Source: an uncultured Clostridia bacterium (GTDB lineage: Bacteria; Bacillota; Clostridia; Lachnospirales; Lachnospiraceae). From it: a stretch of DNA of 64,000 nucleotides. Each line of letters opens with the position of its first letter. The first letter of the stretch is position 1. Under the pieces are notes generated by a model. It was not told where the DNA came from and did no database searches. It saw only the letters and a list, made by a program, of their open reading frames with translations. Made by a program: the position numbers and the translations under genes. The DNA is taken from assembly GCA_947174885.1 (NCBI GenBank), contig CAMWKO010000007.1:42675-106674 (forward strand), in the 5' to 3' direction. This document shows positions 8,507 through 17,200 of the stretch, piece by piece.

Positions 8507-9817
8507 ATGAAGGAGATACTTGAAATAATAAAGAACTTTTCGGATTTTGCAGCAGTATTCTGCTTTACCAAGTGCATTAAGGCAATGGTATGTGCTTTTA
8601 TTCTGTTTCCATTTATACTGATTTTAAGAAAAACTTTAAAAAATGCAAATACAAATATAAAGCTTGGATTACTTCTATTATTTATTCCTATGGTATTTAT
8701 GGGGAATAGCAAGTTGTTTTACTATACGGGCTTTGTAAAAGTAACCGTATTTTTGAATAAGATAATAAAACCTGAATACGGAAAAATATATTTTGCTGTG
8801 GTATTTATACTTTTAGTGAGATATTTATACATGAATATTGTATTTAATCATAAGATAAGGAAGTTAAAAAATACAGAAAACAGAGAAATACTTCTGGATA
8901 TTATAGAAGATATTACGCTAAAAGACAGAGTTGTTCTGATAAAGAAATATTTGCAAAAAACTAAATTATATATTACCGAGGAAAATATAAGTCCTTTCTC
9001 AGGAGGAATATTAAAACCATACATAGTATTGCCAAGAGATATAATTGAAAATTGGGAAGATAAAGATTTCAAAGCAATACTTATACACGAGCTGTTACAT
9101 ATAAAATCCGGACATATCATATATTTTATTATTTTTGATTTAATAAAGATATATTGGTGGATTAACCCTTTTGTGTATATTTGTAAAAAGCTGGTACAGG
9201 AGGATGCGGAAAAAGCCTGTGATGAAAGCACTGTTTATTATTCGCAGATAGAGAGGCAGGAATATGGTAATTTACTGTTGGATATGACATGTGTTTTAAA
9301 TGAAGTGGAAAATCGCAGTATTGCATCATTTGTGGATAGGAATGGATTTCGGACTTTAAAGAAAAGGCTTCTTAACTTAAAAAAGAAAAGTATTGAAAGG
9401 CTTCCCGAAATAAACAGAAAAATATCAGGAGTATTTTTAATATGTCTTGTGTGTATAACATGCAGTATTGTTATGACCTCATATCCAAGATATACTAAAA
9501 TAGAAGAAATATCTGTATATGATGAAAAAATTAATATTATTACATATGATATAAATAAGGAGTGTCAGATAGCGTGGATAGTAGATGACAGACTCGTAAT
9601 AGATGAAGAGGGTTTTAGAGAATATATACTTAATAATGATATACATGATGAATATGTATATTTATCTTATGGTACAATCATGAAAGTACCGGGAGTAGGC
9701 GGCATGGGATATGTGGGTATGGTATCTACAGCGGATTGTACAGACATAATATATTTAATTGATGATAATAATATAAAAAATATAATATTAGAGTTTTGTA
9801 TTAAGTATTTAATTTAA
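8507..9817 (+). CDS. BlaR1/MecR1-like membrane metallopeptidase (M56), lacking a penicillin-sensor domain
   Basis: 436 residues. Several N-terminal membrane segments are followed by a cytoplasmic/membrane zinc peptidase domain with H-E-L-L-H (His194, Glu195, His198) and a downstream E-D-A-E-K-A-C-D-E segment typical of M56 peptidases. A further membrane segment near residues 305-325 is followed by only ~115 C-terminal residues. That is far too short for the ~250-residue beta-lactam-acylated sensor of BlaR1 and has no S-x-x-K / S-x-N / K-T-G set that I can see. It probably cleaves or inactivates the repressor encoded just upstream in response to another signal. The last residues are hydrophobic and low in complexity. 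Confidence 0.85.
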   Translation: MKEILEIIKNFSDFAAVFCFTKCIKAMVCAFILFPFILILRKTLKNANTNIKLGLLLLFIPMVFMGNSKLFYYTGFVKVTVFLNKIIKPEYGKIYFAVVFILLVRYLYMNIVFNHKIRKLKNTENREILLDIIEDITLKDRVVLIKKYLQKTKLYITEENISPFSGGILKPYIVLPRDIIENWEDKDFKAILIHELLHIKSGHIIYFIIFDLIKIYWWINPFVYICKKLVQEDAEKACDESTVYYSQIERQEYGNLLLDMTCVLNEVENRSIASFVDRNGFRTLKKRLLNLKKKSIERLPEINRKISGVFLICLVCITCSIVMTSYPRYTKIEEISVYDEKINIITYDINKECQIAWIVDDRLVIDEEGFREYILNNDIHDEYVYLSYGTIMKVPGVGGMGYVGMVSTADCTDIIYLIDDNNIKNIILEFCIKYLI

Positions 9818-9851
9818 AAATTTTAATGCTGAAGTTCTGATAATATTAAAT

Positions 9852-10033
9852 CTTGAGTTTTCGTATTTTTATTTCTAGGTTTAAAAAGTTATGCTGCCTG
9901 TTGCAACATATACATCCTGTACAAAAATTGCAGATGAAAGTAAACTTTAATCTACGATTTTTTGCAGGATGCTTACATTAATTATACTGCTGTAAGCTGT
10001 TTAAACTTAAAAATAAAAATACGGAAACTCAAG
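9852..10033 (+). mobile_element. R1 element, copy 3 (182 bp, diverged) with 8-bp target duplication
   Basis: Starts CTTGAG and ends CTCAAG. Flanked by TATTAAAT at 9844-9851 and 10034-10041. The inner hairpins have drifted more than in copies 4, 10 and 12 but keep the same order. It lies 35 bases after the BlaR1-like stop. Confidence 0.88.
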
Positions 10034-10103
10034 TATTAAATACATTGACATTTTATTGTATTATGCTAAACTACAAGAAATTTAAGTAGTGGAAGGTTAA
10101 TCC

Positions 10104-11435
10104 GTGGATACAAGTATTGATTTAGTAAAAGGAAAAGTTTTGAGAGTATTGATTTTATTTTCAATACCGTTTTTATTTTCAAACATTTTTCAGCAGCTAT
10201 ATAATATGATTGATACCTTTATAGTGGGTAATGCACTGGATGAAAGTGCATTGGCTGCTATAGGTGCCTGTGGCGCAATCTATGAGCTTTTGGTAGGATT
10301 TGCAGTAGGTATTGGTAATGGGCTTAGTATTATAGTGGCAAAATATTTTGGTGCAGGGGATGAAAAAATGGTACGCAAGTCGGTAGGCGCAGCAATTATT
10401 ATAGGACTGATAGTAACAGTTGTGCTTATGATATTTTCTGTGACTTTGCTATATCCAATGCTGAATCTGCTCAATACACCTGCTGATATCATCGATGAAG
10501 CATATTCTTATATTGGAATTATAGGAATATTTGTAGGAGTAATGCTTGCTTATAATTTGTTGGCGGGTTTTTTAAAAGCTATTGGTAACAGCTTTATGCC
10601 ACTTGTATTTTTGATTATATCAACTGTTATAAATATTATATTGGATTATATATTTATCGTAAATCTGGGCATAGGAATTAAGGGGGCAGCAATAGCAACT
10701 GTTTTGGCGCAGCTTATATCGGCTGTTTTGTGTGGTGTTTTCATATATAAAAAATATAGATATATATTACCTGATAAAGAGGATATGAAGGTGGATAGGC
10801 AGCTATATGGTGAATTGTGGGCACAGGGACTTTCAATGGGATTTATGTCTTCAATAGTTTCTATAGGCACGGTTGTTTTACAGTACTCTATTAATGGATT
10901 GGGAACAATGATTATAGCAGGTCATACGGCAGCCAGAAAAATATTTGCATTTTCTACCCTTCCCATTACTACATTGGGAATGTCTATTACTACTTATGTG
11001 TCACAAAATAAGGGTGCCGGAAAAAAGGATAGAATATTAAAAGGAGCAAAATACGCAAATGTTATGACTACAGTATGGAGTATAATTGCTGCTGTTATAT
11101 TGATACCTTTCTCAGAGATATTAGTACGGCTTTTGTCAGGCTCGGAAAACATGGAAGTATTGACAAATGGTGCCAATTACCTGAAATTCAATGTACTGTT
11201 TTATATACCGTTGGGGATTCTTATTAATATGAGATGTATACTGCAAGGTATTGGATATAAGATTTTACCGTTGATATCAAGTATTATTGAACTTCTGGGA
11301 AAAGTAGTATTTACATTCCTTCTTATTCCTGACCTTAATTATACGGGTGTTATAATATGTGAGCCTGTAGTATGGTGTCTTATGGCAATACAGCTTACTG
11401 TATCCTTTTACAGGAATCGATATATCCGGGATTAG
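10104..11435 (+). CDS. MATE-family multidrug/Na+ antiporter
   Basis: 443 residues with twelve predicted membrane segments. The N-terminal block, with P-F-L-F-S-N-I-F-Q-Q-L-Y-N-M-I-D, is typical of the MATE exporters common in Clostridia, which expel cationic drugs and metabolites using ion gradients. GTG start at 10104 with GGAAGG upstream. The TAG stop (11433-11435) lies in the first bases of an inserted R1 element, so the original last codons may have been replaced. The exported substrate cannot be told from sequence. Confidence 0.9.
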   Translation: MDTSIDLVKGKVLRVLILFSIPFLFSNIFQQLYNMIDTFIVGNALDESALAAIGACGAIYELLVGFAVGIGNGLSIIVAKYFGAGDEKMVRKSVGAAIIIGLIVTVVLMIFSVTLLYPMLNLLNTPADIIDEAYSYIGIIGIFVGVMLAYNLLAGFLKAIGNSFMPLVFLIISTVINIILDYIFIVNLGIGIKGAAIATVLAQLISAVLCGVFIYKKYRYILPDKEDMKVDRQLYGELWAQGLSMGFMSSIVSIGTVVLQYSINGLGTMIIAGHTAARKIFAFSTLPITTLGMSITTYVSQNKGAGKKDRILKGAKYANVMTTVWSIIAAVILIPFSEILVRLLSGSENMEVLTNGANYLKFNVLFYIPLGILINMRCILQGIGYKILPLISSIIELLGKVVFTFLLIPDLNYTGVIICEPVVWCLMAIQLTVSFYRNRYIRD

Positions 11436-11617
11436 AGTTTCCGTATTTTTTTATTTTTGGATTCAAAAAGTCTTGTTGCCAAAGGCAACATAGACATCTT
11501 GCACAAAAAGTTGCAGATGAAAGTTCACTTTTATCTACAATTTTTTGTGCAAGATGCTTACATCATATGATGATGTAAGCTTTTTGAAGCCAAAAATAAA
11601 AAATACGGAAACTCAAG
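11432..11617 (+). mobile_element. R1 element, copy 4 (186 bp); supplies the MATE stop codon
   Basis: Starts TTAGAGTTTCCG and ends CGGAAACTCAAG. Near-identical 8-bp flanks ATCCGGGA (11424-11431) and ATTCGGGA (11618-11625). Order of inner hairpins: GTTGCC, central ATGAAAGT/ACTTTTAT, TTACATCAT. The remaining 11626-11747 is AT-rich with no feature seen. Confidence 0.9.
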
Positions 11618-11747
11618 ATTCGGGAAAGGTAATGAATATTAAAACTTTTAAGGTATGCCATGACAGTAATAGACATAATTCATTGGTAAAAACTCATAAA
11701 TTTTGGAAATAAATAATAAAAAACTTATAAAAAATGCAAAAAAGGTA

Positions 11748-11776
11748 TTGAAATATTTAATGAATGTTATTATAAT
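11748..11776 (+). promoter_or_regulatory. Promoter of the small starch-binding protein gene
   Basis: TTGAAA (11748-11753), 17-base spacer, TATAAT (11771-11776), 59 bases before the start codon. Its boxes and spacing match those of the paralogue promoter at 12697-12725. Confidence 0.75.
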
Positions 11777-11835
11777 ATAGCTATTAGTAACTTGATTACT
11801 TAAAAACAACATTTATAAAAGAAAGGGATTGAAAA

Positions 11836-12357
11836 ATGAGAAAAATTTTCAAGAAAATCGCTGCTTTTGTTGCAACAGCAGCAATGGTAACAACAATTTG
11901 TGGAACTGTACTTGCAGACGATACATACAGTGTCATCGGTACAATTAATGGTAACTGGGATACAGATACAGATTTAGTAGCTCAGGGAGATGGAACATAC
12001 TCAGTAGTAATTGAAGATGTAGAGCCAGGTTCTTATGAATTCAAGGTTCGTACAAATCACGCATGGGATATTGGCGAATATAACCTTGAAGGTGATGCAA
12101 GCAGTGGCGGTGCTAACATTGTATGGGAAGTAACAGAGAAATGTAACGTAACAGTAACTTTTGATGGTGAAAAGGTTACAGTAGTTAATGGAACAGCAGC
12201 AGCTCCAGCAGAACCAGCAGCTCCAGCAGAACCAGCAGATGAGCCAGCTCCAACAGCTCCACAGACAGGTGATGCAACTCCAGTTGCAGCAGCAGTAGTA
12301 GCTATGTTAGCTATGGGATGTGCAGTATTAGTTTTAAATGCAAAGAAAGCTAGATAA
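11836..12357 (+). CDS. Cell-surface starch-binding protein (X25/SusE-like module, sortase-type tail)
   Basis: 173 residues. A signal peptide (M-R-K-I-F-K-K..., cut near A27-D) leads into one ~85-residue beta-sandwich. The pattern I-x-G-x-I-N-G-N-W, P-G-S-Y-E-F-K-V and W-x-x-x-x-Y is that of the starch-binding X25/SusE-type modules in amylases. An Ala/Pro/Glu linker then leads to P-Q-T-G-D, a hydrophobic stretch and K-K-A-R: a sortase-like sorting signal lacking the usual leading Leu. It likely holds starch or maltodextrin at the wall for the pullulanase encoded 2 kb downstream. Strong AGAAAGGGA ribosome site and its own promoter. Confidence 0.75.
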   Translation: MRKIFKKIAAFVATAAMVTTICGTVLADDTYSVIGTINGNWDTDTDLVAQGDGTYSVVIEDVEPGSYEFKVRTNHAWDIGEYNLEGDASSGGANIVWEVTEKCNVTVTFDGEKVTVVNGTAAAPAEPAAPAEPADEPAPTAPQTGDATPVAAAVVAMLAMGCAVLVLNAKKAR

Positions 12358-12376
12358 TTAAATACTTTGATTCATG

Positions 12377-12411
12377 ACAATGGAAAACTCGCAAAGCGTG
12401 TTTTCCATTGT
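12377..12411 (+). terminator. Hairpin terminator after the small starch-binding protein
   Basis: 12-bp outer stem ACAATGGAAAAC/GTTTTCCATTGT around an inner CGC-AAA-GCG hairpin, followed by TTTAAATT. Confidence 0.75.
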
Positions 12412-12432
12412 TTAAATTAAATGTAAAAAAGA

Positions 12433-12467
12433 AAGTGATATGTAGATTCATATCACTTCTTTTTTTA
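12433..12467 (+). terminator. Second terminator-like hairpin
   Basis: 10-bp stem AAGTGATATG/CATATCACTT, 6-base loop, then CTTTTTTTATT. It follows the first terminator within 22 bases, so it either backs it up or ends a separate short transcript. Confidence 0.75.
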
Positions 12468-12602
12468 TTCAAGCAAGCAAAGAGCCAAAGTCAGGCTTGC
12501 TTGAACTTGGCTATTGCTGAAAGGTCATATACCCCACAGCCCTGTTACACTGCAAGTTTGATGCTTTGTAGCTTGCTGATGGGTATTTGACTTTACTGCT
12601 TC
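12468..12602. other. Unassigned GC-richer segment with nested inverted repeats (possible structured RNA)
   Basis: This gap segment is clearly richer in G+C than the flanking intergenic DNA. It holds CAAGCAAG/CTTGCTTG, AGCCAA/TTGGCT, GTCATATACCC/GGGTATTTGAC (one mismatch in 11) and GCAAG/CTTGC inside the last pair. No convincing protein is encoded: the only frame is 60 codons without a signal or family. It may be a structured RNA or a decayed repeat; the strand is unclear. Confidence 0.35.
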
Positions 12603-12696
12603 ATGTGATATAGTTTCAGAAAATTTATATTTTTGTGCATATTGCTATAAAAAAACACAAAAAAATATAAAAAATATATGAAAATCGTTTATAACT

Positions 12697-12725
12697 ATTG
12701 AAAATAATTGTATAGGCTATTATAA
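12697..12725 (+). promoter_or_regulatory. Promoter of the CBM26-type protein gene
   Basis: TTGAAA (12697-12702), 17-base spacer, TATAAT (12720-12725), 63 bases before the start. Same boxes and spacing as at 11748-11776, suggesting shared control of the two starch-binding genes. Confidence 0.75.
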
Positions 12726-12788
12726 TAGATATATCAGTAAATGAATTGATATGGAAACTCAATAAAAGGAAGGAAAGGGATTTTAAGA

Positions 12789-14015
12789 ATGAGAAAAATT
12801 TTTAAAAAAGTAGTTACAGCAGTAGCTTCAATGGCTATGCTGGCTGGTATGGTTGCGGGAATGCCTACCTTAGATGCTAAGGCAGGATCGCTTGTTTGTA
12901 AAAAAAATATTTATGTATCAGTTCCTAGTGATACAGTGGGGGTTGGTATCAATGTATGGCAAGGCTTAGATACAACGGCCGGAAATGCATCAGATAATGT
13001 AACGTGGGCAAAGGCAATGACTAAGGTACAAAATGGTTTATTCAAAATTACTGGTGATATGTATGATGATTTTACAACAGGAGGAGGATTACAGATAATA
13101 ATTCTAGATGCAGATGGTAGTAATATTGGTGAATATAAAACAGATAGCTCACAAAAAACAACATACTGGAATGATGTAAATACAGCAATGTTAGATAGTG
13201 ATATGACTGATGTATGGCTAGAATTAGATAAAGATAATGATTGGACAGTTAAGGTTGGTTCAGAAGTTAAAATTGTAGCTACAGATGCTGAAATTGCAGC
13301 AGCAGCAGAAGCTAAGATTGATACAGCATTAGCATTAGAAGCTACAAAGGCAAACAAGTCAGCATATGATACAGCAAAATCAGCATATGATGGACTTACA
13401 GCTGCACAGAAGGCATTAGTTACTTCATCAAAGGTTACAACTTTAACATCACGTATTGCTACAATTCAGGCAATTATTGATGCAGAAAATGCAGCAGCAT
13501 CAGGTACTCTTACAATATATGTAACAGCTGAAGACGGTTGGGAAACAATGAATGTATATGGATGGGATGGTGCTGATTTTGGTGCTTGGCCAGGAAAAGC
13601 AACAACACCTTGTGAAAAGAATGATGGATGGTTCTCATTATCATTCAATATTACACAGGCAACAAACCTTATTTTTAATAACGGAGATGGTGTTCAGACA
13701 GATGATATTAATGGTGTTACAGCTGGTACATATTGGTATGTGATAAAAACAGCTGAAGATGGTAGTGTAACTTATGAAGTTTCTACAACAGCTCCAACAG
13801 GATGGGTTGAAGAGCAGGCAGTAGTTATTGAGCAGGTAACAACAGTTCCAACAGAAAACGGTGAAGAGCAGGCTCCTACAACAGCTCCAACAGAAAACGG
13901 AGAAGCACAGGCTCCTACAACAGCTGACACAACTCCTGTTGCAGTAGCAGTAGTAGCTATCTTAGCACTTGGTTTAGGAGTAGTTGCATTAAACTCAAAG
14001 AAAGTAAACAGATAA
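12789..14015 (+). CDS. Cell-surface starch-binding protein with CBM26-like module
   Basis: 408 residues. The signal peptide closely matches that of the gene at 11836 (same M-R-K-I-F-K-K start). Residues ~35-155 form a first beta-rich module. Residues ~160-235 are an Ala-rich helical spacer with the Y-D-x-A-K-x-A-Y-D-x-L pattern seen in surface proteins. Residues ~238-325 match CBM26 starch-binding modules (I-Y-V-T-A-E-D-G-W, W-P-G, I-F-N-N-G, Q-T-D-D). A repeated T-E-N-G-E-x-Q-A-P-T-T linker is followed by a hydrophobic segment and K-K-V-N-R. The P-Q-T-G-D of its paralogue is here T-T-A-D-T, so it may be membrane-held rather than sortase-linked. Probably captures starch for the adjacent pullulanase. 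Confidence 0.78.
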   Translation: MRKIFKKVVTAVASMAMLAGMVAGMPTLDAKAGSLVCKKNIYVSVPSDTVGVGINVWQGLDTTAGNASDNVTWAKAMTKVQNGLFKITGDMYDDFTTGGGLQIIILDADGSNIGEYKTDSSQKTTYWNDVNTAMLDSDMTDVWLELDKDNDWTVKVGSEVKIVATDAEIAAAAEAKIDTALALEATKANKSAYDTAKSAYDGLTAAQKALVTSSKVTTLTSRIATIQAIIDAENAAASGTLTIYVTAEDGWETMNVYGWDGADFGAWPGKATTPCEKNDGWFSLSFNITQATNLIFNNGDGVQTDDINGVTAGTYWYVIKTAEDGSVTYEVSTTAPTGWVEEQAVVIEQVTTVPTENGEEQAPTTAPTENGEAQAPTTADTTPVAVAVVAILALGLGVVALNSKKVNR

Positions 14016-14076
14016 TTAAGATTAGATTTTAATGAATGGTTTATAGTATAAGTTTTTATTAAAGAATAAAAGGCAT

Positions 14077-14112
14077 AAAAAGTCCTTACTATTAATGTAA
14101 GGACTTTTTTAT
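14077..14112 (+). terminator. Intrinsic terminator after the CBM26-type gene
   Basis: 13-bp stem AAAAAGTCCTTAC/GTAAGGACTTTTT with loop TATTAAT and a continued T run. Confidence 0.85.
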
Positions 14113-14234
14113 AAAAAGAATATTTTTAAATATTAATTTGAACATGTTTACATATATTTAAAAATAAGGTGTCAATATATTATCAGTTGATAAGATATGG
14201 ACTCCAAAAAATAAAAAGGAGGGAATAAACTTCT

Positions 14235-17200
14235 ATGAAAAATGTAAAAAGAAGAATATGGGCATGGATATTGACCTTTGTTGTTATATTTACAGGTGTA
14301 ATATCATACTATACACCTGATAAAGATGTCTATGCTGATGAAACTTCCACTGTAGTAATACATTATCAGAGAGATGATGGAGATTATGACGGATGGGATG
14401 TATGGGTATGGCCGGATGGAGCAGAGGGAAAAGCGGTAAAATTTACTGACGAGGACAGTTTTGGTAAGGTTGCGGTTTATAGAGTTAACAGTACAGTTAC
14501 AGAAGCCGGATTTATAGTTCGTTTAGATGATTGGTCAGAAAAGGATTGTGGAGATGACCGATTTGTTGAATTGACAGATGGCTTTGCAGAAATTTGGGTT
14601 ACAAGTGGCGAGGAAACCTTTGAGGTTACACCACCGGCAGGAGCAGAGCCTTATACAGTTCCTGAGGATGATCCGAACAGCACACCTGGGGGTACAGAAA
14701 ATCCAAGTAATGGTAGTGGTGATTTAACAATTAATCTTCATTATCATAGATACGATAATGAATATGCAAACTGGAATATCTGGTTCTGGCCGGATGGTGG
14801 TGATGGTGCAAGATATGAGTTTACCGGAACAGATGATTTTGGTGTTGTAAGTACAGTAAAGTTTGATACTTCCGTATCAAGCTACGGATTTATTGTTAAG
14901 CTTAATGACTGGGATCAAAAAGAATGTGACATGGACAGATTTATTGATACATCAAAGGCTGTAGATGGTGTAATTGATGTATATATAGTTCAGTCAGATG
15001 AAAAAATATACTATGATGCAAATGAAGCAGATCTTTCACCTAAGTTTTTAGGTGCATCTCTTACAACAGCCAAGAGAATAGCAGTAAAGGTTACAGTACC
15101 TGTTGACTGTGAAGCTGAGAATGCAAAGGACGAATTTGTTGTAAAGGATCAGGACGGAAATAGTTATGAGTTGTTAAATGTATTCTCAACAGGCTCATCA
15201 GGTGTTTCCAGCACATTTAATATTAATATGCAGGAGCCTCTTGATTTATCAAAGAGTTATACAATCAGTTCTGAATATTATGGCGATATTGCAGTAACAT
15301 TTGGTGAAGTATTTACTACATCAGATTTTGAGAATCAGTTCACATATACAGGTGACGATTTAGGTGCTGTATATACTAAGGACGCTACAACATTTAAGGT
15401 ATGGTCACCAACAGCTACAAAGGTTGTATTAAATCTCTATGAAAACGGTACAGACGGAGATGCATATCAGACAGTTGAAATGACAAAAGGTACTGCCGGT
15501 GTTTGGGAAACAACAGTGACCGGCGATTTAAATAAGGTATATTATACATACTCTATTACAAATGCGGGAGTTGAAAGAGAAGCAGTTGACCTCTATGCCA
15601 GAACAACCGGTGTAAATGGTAAGAGAGGTATGGTAATTGACCTTTCTACAACAAATCCTGAGGGTTGGGACAATGATAAGAGACCGGGAGTTATTAAAAA
15701 CGCAACAGATGCAATTATTTATGAATTACATATCAGGGATTTCACGATAGATGAAAGCTCAGGTGTAACAAACAAGGGTAAGTATCTTGGACTTACAGAA
15801 AAGGGTACAAAGAATGCAACCGGACAGTCAACCTGTCTTGACTATCTTGCAGGACTTGGTATTACACATGTTCAGATACTTCCGATGTATGATTATTCTC
15901 CGAACTCAGTAGATGAAACAAAGCTTGATAAGGAGCAGTTTAACTGGGGATATGACCCATACAATTATAACGTTCCGGAAGGTTCATATTCTACTGATCC
16001 TTACAATGGAGAGGTAAGAATTAATGAAATGAAGCAGATGATTCAGGCATTACATGGCGAGAATATCGGTGTAATCATGGACGTTGTATATAACCATACA
16101 GCAGAATCAGAAAATTCATATTTCAACATTACGGTACCTGATTACTACTATAGACAGAATGCAGAAGGCGGTTTCTCAAACGCTTCCGGATGTGGTAATG
16201 AAGTGGCTTCAGACAGAGCAATGGTTAGAAAATATATTGTTGATTCTGTAGTATACTGGGCTAGTGAATATCATATTGATGGTTTCAGATTTGACCTTAT
16301 GGGTATTTTAGATCTTGAAACTATGAATGAAATCAGAACAAAACTTAATGAAATTGACCCAACTATTCTGTTATATGGCGAAGGCTGGACAGGTGGAGAC
16401 AGTGCACTTGGTGCATCATTAAGAGCCATGAAGGTAAACACATACTTAATGGAAAATGTTGGTGCATTCTCTGATGATATCAGAGATGGTATCAAGGGTA
16501 GCGTATTTGATGCAAAGGATGGAGGTTTTGCGACAGGTAAGCAGGGTCAGGAAGAAAGAATTAAATCAGGTGTTATTGCTGCAACAGATTATCCGTCAAT
16601 TAACTGGAGTGAAACAAATACTGACGTAAAGGCTCCATGGACAAATTCACCGGTACAGGCACTTAACTATGTATCATGTCATGATAATCTTACACTTTGG
16701 GATAAGATTAACAGCTCAAATCCTGATGATACATTAGAAGACAGAGTTAAAATGAATAAGCTTGCTGCAAGTATTGTATATACAGCACAGGGTGTTCCTT
16801 TTATGCTTGGTGGAGAAGAAATTTTAAGAACAAAGCCAAATGACAAAAATACAGGCTTTGTTGATAACAGTTATAAGTCATCTGACTATACAAACAGTAT
16901 CAAGTGGGATACATTGAATGATGAAACTGTGGCAGATGTACTTGAGTTCTACAAGGGTCTGATAGCTTTTAGAAAGACACATTCAGGACTTAGAATGGCT
17001 ACAGCTGAAGAAGTTCAGAATAACTTAAAGTTCCTTGAGCCGGCAGACAAGAATGTAGTAGCTTTCGTTATTGAAAACCAGCCAAATGGTGAATGTTCAG
17101 ATAAGATTTGTGTAGTATACAATGCAAATACTGCATCCACAACCGTATCAGTACCAAGTGGCGAATGGAAGGTTTGTATCAAGGACGGTAAAGCAGGAAC

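Noticed and set aside
11372..11578. 68-codon open frame across the end of the MATE gene
   Set aside because: It lies mostly in an R1 element; the same kind of frame appears in other R1 copies (for example 41582-41845 and 42386-42625) and has no ribosome site.
12408..12590. 60-codon frame in the spacer between starch-binding genes
   Set aside because: It crosses a terminator hairpin and has no ribosome site; the inverted repeats fit a structured or repeat segment better.
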